Source: an uncultured Ruminococcus sp.
GTDB taxonomy: Bacteria; Bacillota; Clostridia; Oscillospirales; Ruminococcaceae
Length of the DNA: 64,000 nucleotides
Direction: 5' to 3'
Assembly: GCA_902787365.1 (NCBI GenBank)
Contig: CADAGC010000008.1
Span: 1-64,000 of the forward strand
Part shown: piece after piece, positions 61,281 through 64,000 of the stretch
Layout of the letters: every line of letters begins with the position of its first letter
How positions within the stretch are numbered: position 1 is the stretch's first letter
Notes under the pieces: model-generated
Databases searched by the model: none
The model's input: the letters and a program-made list of their open reading frames with translations, nothing else
What the model was told of the DNA's origin: nothing
Program-made: the position numbers and the translations under genes

Positions 61281-63227
61281 ATGTATCATGACGGCGTTGA
61301 ACTGATAAGAACGATGCATTTTGACTACTGCGCCTGCATACTCCTTGCTATGATACTCGTTTCTACCATTATGCGTAAAATGACCAAGGGCAGGCTCAAT
61401 ATTCTTTTCATAGTGCTGACGGTAACGGCGTTGTGTTGTACGGCGGCCGACAGCATAGCTATTTCTCACGACAATGTGCTTTACGCAAACCGAGCCATAA
61501 GAATGCTCTGGCATGAGGTGTATTTCTTCTTCCACGTATCTACAACACCGCTTTTCTGTATGTATGCGGTAGAGCTTACCGACACAAAGCACCTTATAAA
61601 AGGGCGCAAGGTATTGATACACCTGTTAGCGCTGCCGTATATGCTGGCGCTGGGGGCGCTTATTGTCAACCCGATAAACAAAAAGACCTTTTACTTTGAT
61701 GAGACATTGCACTACACAAGGGGCGAATGGTTCTGGCTGTTATATGTTACAGCGGCGATATATATAGTGTATCTTGTATACATTCTTATTCGCTTCAGGC
61801 GCTCGGTAAGCACAAAGCGGTGGGCATCATTACTGCTCTTGCTTGCTTGCATGGTGGGGGCTGTAGCGATGCAGATGGTATTCCCGAGATACCCGGTCGA
61901 GATGTTTGCAACGGCTGTAGGGCTGTTGTTTATCTCGGTAATGGTGCAGCGCCCTGAGGAGATAATGGACGTTGAATCGGGGGCAAAGAGCCGAAATGCC
62001 TTTGCTGAGGATATGCAGCGCTCGTTTTTGAACAGAAAGAACTTTGACATAATAGTTATAAGGGTAAGCAATCTTCACTCATTCGGCGACTTATTAAGCT
62101 ATGACGAGCGGGTTGAGATATTAAAGCGTGTTATAGACTCTGCCGAGAAGCAGAGTATGCAGCTTGGCACATACTGCGAAGTTTACTATCTGCGTGGCGG
62201 CGTGTTTGCGCTGACCCTTGAAGAGAAAGACAAGGGCAAGACCCGGCAGCTTGCACAGAATGTATCTGACGACCTCTCACGCCCGATAAAGGTAAGCTCT
62301 ATGCACATAAACCTTATAACCTATGTGTGCTACATACATTGTCCTGTGGATATAGACAACAACAAGTCGCTTTCCGACTTTATCAACAAGGCTATACCCT
62401 CTGAGACAGGCATATCGAGCGCCGAGGAGATACTAAGCTCGGGCAGATACGATATGCTGGTAGATATGGATTCTATCATAAGCAGCGCCATTTCGGAAAA
62501 CAGGCTGGAGGTCTACTATCAGCCGATATATTCGATAAACGACGGGCGCTTCAATTCTGCCGAGGCTCTTATAAGGCTTAAGGACGAGAAATACGGCTTC
62601 GTGCCGCCTGACTTGTTTATACCCGAGGCGGAGAAAACGGGGCAGATTCACAAGATAGGCAAGTTTGTGTTCGAGAACGTGTGCGACCTTATCGCAAGTG
62701 ATGAATTCAAGGGGCTGGGGCTTGACTATATCGAGATTAACCTCTCGGTGGTAGAGTGTATGAGAGAGACTCTTGCTGACGAGATAATCGACACCCTTGC
62801 ACGCTTCGGCATATCACACGACAAGATAAACTTAGAGATAACCGAGACATTTGCCGCCACTTCGCAGAGCGTTATGGAGGCAAACATAAAGAAGCTCACC
62901 GAGGCGGGCATATCATTCTCGCTTGATGATTTCGGCACGGGGTATTCAAATATGCAGAGCATAGCCCTGCTGCCCCTTGCGATAACAAAGCTTGACAAGA
63001 CCTTTGCGGCCCTTGAAGACAATCAGAAGATGACCCTTGTGGTAGAGCATTCGATAGACCTTATAAAAGCGCTTCAGATGAAGATAGTCGTCGAGGGCGT
63101 TGAAACAAAGGAAATGCTCGAGCGCTTCTCTACCTTAGGGTGTGAGTACATACAGGGCTATTACTTCTCAAAGCCCTTGCCGAGGGAAGAGTTCATTAAA
63201 TTTATAAATGCCAAGAACAACGGCTGA
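61281..63227 (+). CDS. Membrane c-di-GMP phosphodiesterase (EAL), with degenerate GGDEF
   Basis: ATG at 61281 after GGAAAGGGGGTC. 648 residues: seven to eight membrane helices (about 1-230, a 7TM-type sensor), a degenerate GGDEF fold (YYLRGGVFAL in place of GGDEF), and a full EAL domain (about 400-645). EAL motifs are intact: SAEALIRL (E428), EINLSVVE, LEITET, SLDDFGTGYSNM, KLDKTFA and VVEGVETKEM, so it should be active. It opposes the diguanylate cyclase at 14.9 kb. Confidence 0.93.
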   Translation: MYHDGVELIRTMHFDYCACILLAMILVSTIMRKMTKGRLNILFIVLTVTALCCTAADSIAISHDNVLYANRAIRMLWHEVYFFFHVSTTPLFCMYAVELTDTKHLIKGRKVLIHLLALPYMLALGALIVNPINKKTFYFDETLHYTRGEWFWLLYVTAAIYIVYLVYILIRFRRSVSTKRWASLLLLLACMVGAVAMQMVFPRYPVEMFATAVGLLFISVMVQRPEEIMDVESGAKSRNAFAEDMQRSFLNRKNFDIIVIRVSNLHSFGDLLSYDERVEILKRVIDSAEKQSMQLGTYCEVYYLRGGVFALTLEEKDKGKTRQLAQNVSDDLSRPIKVSSMHINLITYVCYIHCPVDIDNNKSLSDFINKAIPSETGISSAEEILSSGRYDMLVDMDSIISSAISENRLEVYYQPIYSINDGRFNSAEALIRLKDEKYGFVPPDLFIPEAEKTGQIHKIGKFVFENVCDLIASDEFKGLGLDYIEINLSVVECMRETLADEIIDTLARFGISHDKINLEITETFAATSQSVMEANIKKLTEAGISFSLDDFGTGYSNMQSIALLPLAITKLDKTFAALEDNQKMTLVVEHSIDLIKALQMKIVVEGVETKEMLERFSTLGCEYIQGYYFSKPLPREEFIKFINAKNNG

Positions 63228-63242
63228 TGCCGCTTATAGAAT

Positions 63243-63340
63243 AAAGGCAACACCGCACAACCAACGGCTTACGCCTTTGTATGCCATATGCTTGAAAATT
63301 TTCCGTCATATCGCCCAAATCCACCTTGTCTTACGCCATT
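63243..63340. mobile_element. MITE of the AGGCAACACCGCAC family
   Basis: AGGCAACACCGCACAA at 63245; the segment ATTTTCCGTCATATCGCCCA and the following AATCCACCTTGTCTTACGCCA are the reverse complement of 39414-39460. It lies between the EAL gene and the next gene. Confidence 0.65.
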
Positions 63341-63360
63341 TGGAGATGGTCACTTTGATT

Positions 63361-63738
63361 ATGAATTTTGTAGAGTCTAATATGCAGAACGTCTACACGC
63401 CTTTGAATTTTATGCCGCACCTGGTATTCTGTATCATTGCGACGGTTGTATACTGCACCCAGTATTACAGAAAGCATTCGGCGCATTATCTGCTGCTTGC
63501 ACTTGCGGTGGACGGAACTTTTCTTACACAGCTCAACACCGATTCGATATTCATAACCCTGCTCGGGCTGTTTGAGCTGGCTATGCTCATAGCAGCAGGC
63601 GTTATGGCGCACAAGTTCTCTAAAGAGCAAAAGGCAGCCGAGCAGGCAGCCGCCCCCGAAAGTGCTGCAAAGACCGAGGAGGAGCACACACCGCCCACAG
63701 AGAAAGAGGACGCTGTAGAAAAGGCATTTGATGACTGA
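63361..63738 (+). CDS. Hypothetical two-helix membrane protein
   Basis: The start is placed at 63361, after GGAG; everything before it is MITE sequence. 125 residues, two or three hydrophobic helices (LVFCIIATVVYCTQYY; FITLLGLFELAMLIAAGVMA) and a charged tail (KTEEEHTPPTEKEDAVEKAF). Not recognised. The next start overlaps or abuts its stop. Confidence 0.6.
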   Translation: MNFVESNMQNVYTPLNFMPHLVFCIIATVVYCTQYYRKHSAHYLLLALAVDGTFLTQLNTDSIFITLLGLFELAMLIAAGVMAHKFSKEQKAAEQAAAPESAAKTEEEHTPPTEKEDAVEKAFDD

Positions 63739-63739
63739 T

Positions 63740-64000
63740 ATGAAGATATGTATTCTTGATGCCGAGACAGTCACCCGTGATGACGTCAAGCTCGATGCGA
63801 TAACCGAGCTTGGCGAGGCGAGGGTATTCGGCTTTACGAAAAATGAAGACATAGCAGCAGCCATAGGCGATGCTGATGCGGTGATATGCAACAAATGCCT
63901 TATCACCGAGGAGGTGTTTTCAGCCTGCCCGAATTTAAAATACGTGGGGCTGTTCGCTACGGGCTACAACAACATTGACCTCAAAGCCGCCACAAGGCAC
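63740..64000 (+). CDS. D-2-hydroxyacid dehydrogenase, partial at the right edge
   Basis: 87 codons to the window end. MKICILDAETVTRDDVKLDA, DADAVICNKCLITEEVFSAC and LKYVGLFATGYNNIDL are the N-terminal lid of NAD-dependent D-isomer 2-hydroxyacid dehydrogenases (glycerate/lactate type). An upstream ATG at 63731 overlaps the previous gene; either may be used. Confidence 0.85.
   Translation, partial: MKICILDAETVTRDDVKLDAITELGEARVFGFTKNEDIAAAIGDADAVICNKCLITEEVFSACPNLKYVGLFATGYNNIDLKAATRH

Noticed and set aside
63208..63360. Extended N-terminus of the 63361 gene
   Set aside because: The extra 51 codons read through a MITE.
1..64000. tRNA, rRNA, tmRNA, SRP RNA, SAM, c-di-GMP and cobalamin riboswitch signatures
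   Set aside because: Looked for by eye (T-loop GTTCGA, conserved cores) and none was convincing; a covariance search would be needed to exclude them.

Overview
The window looks like chromosome of a Gram-positive anaerobic gut bacterium of the Ruminococcus / Oscillospiraceae type. The pointers are a cellobiose phosphorylase (GH94), a secreted GH5 glycanase with a serine-linker carbohydrate-binding domain, a LacI-controlled sugar ABC importer, a large Feo iron operon, SpoVT, and consensus sigma-A promoters (TTGACA-17-TATAAT) throughout. No rRNA or tRNA gene was recognised. The assignment rests on recognised families, not on a database search.

Region 1 (1-7.5 kb) is A+T-rich and accessory. It holds an FtsX-type permease cut off from its ATPase, a truncated abortive-infection (Abi_C) gene, two small unknown genes, and an intact pair: an AlbA_2/Schlafen-type ATPase-like protein and an SF1 helicase fused to a PD-(D/E)xK nuclease. 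It reads as a small defence island. Region 2 (7.5-17.8 kb) is a carbohydrate module: a flavodoxin-like remnant, the GH5 enzyme, a divergent LacI regulator, a free-standing small-RNA candidate, a binding protein with two permeases, and a soluble LacI-type-sensor/GGDEF protein behind a broken EAL gene. Region 3 (17.8-19.1 kb) is a graveyard of mobile and defence debris: a group II intron 3' end, a truncated MNT nucleotidyltransferase, a MITE-like hairpin, and a mini-array whose one intact repeat carries the Cas12a (type V-A) crRNA handle exactly. The only near-copies in the window flank regions 2 and 3 as a diverged direct repeat (7.5 and 18.8 kb).

Region 4 (19.3-28.3 kb) is metal homeostasis: feoA-feoA-feoB, a FeoB-associated Cys-rich peptide, a DUF6110 protein and a P1B-type ATPase in one operon, then a flavodoxin, a DUF3793 protein, a DtxR-family regulator and a ZIP transporter. 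Palindromes built on GTTAG...CTAAC precede these units and probably form the regulon of the DtxR-like protein.

Region 5 (28.3-49.5 kb) is mostly core or housekeeping: PP2C phosphatase, acyltransferase, SpoVT, a zinc-ribbon membrane protein, TfoX-N and LRAT proteins, a CapD-type dehydratase, a sialate esterase, a YcxB-like protein whose C-terminus is encoded by a MITE, ABC-F, CorC, cyclophilin, GtrA, several lipoproteins and cellobiose phosphorylase. Region 6 (49.5-64 kb) has htpG behind a perfect CIRCE box, a glycosyltransferase, a CPBP protease, a very large membrane protein with a PQG-rich head, a MerR regulator, a parS-like palindrome, MetY, BioY, an EAL phosphodiesterase and the start of a 2-hydroxyacid dehydrogenase.

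Several families of small dispersed repeats occupy the gaps: AAATCGGG-bounded composites, CTGACCC palindromes, AGGCAACACCGCAC MITEs, and ATGCATAATG-type modules. In places they have changed gene ends or leaders.
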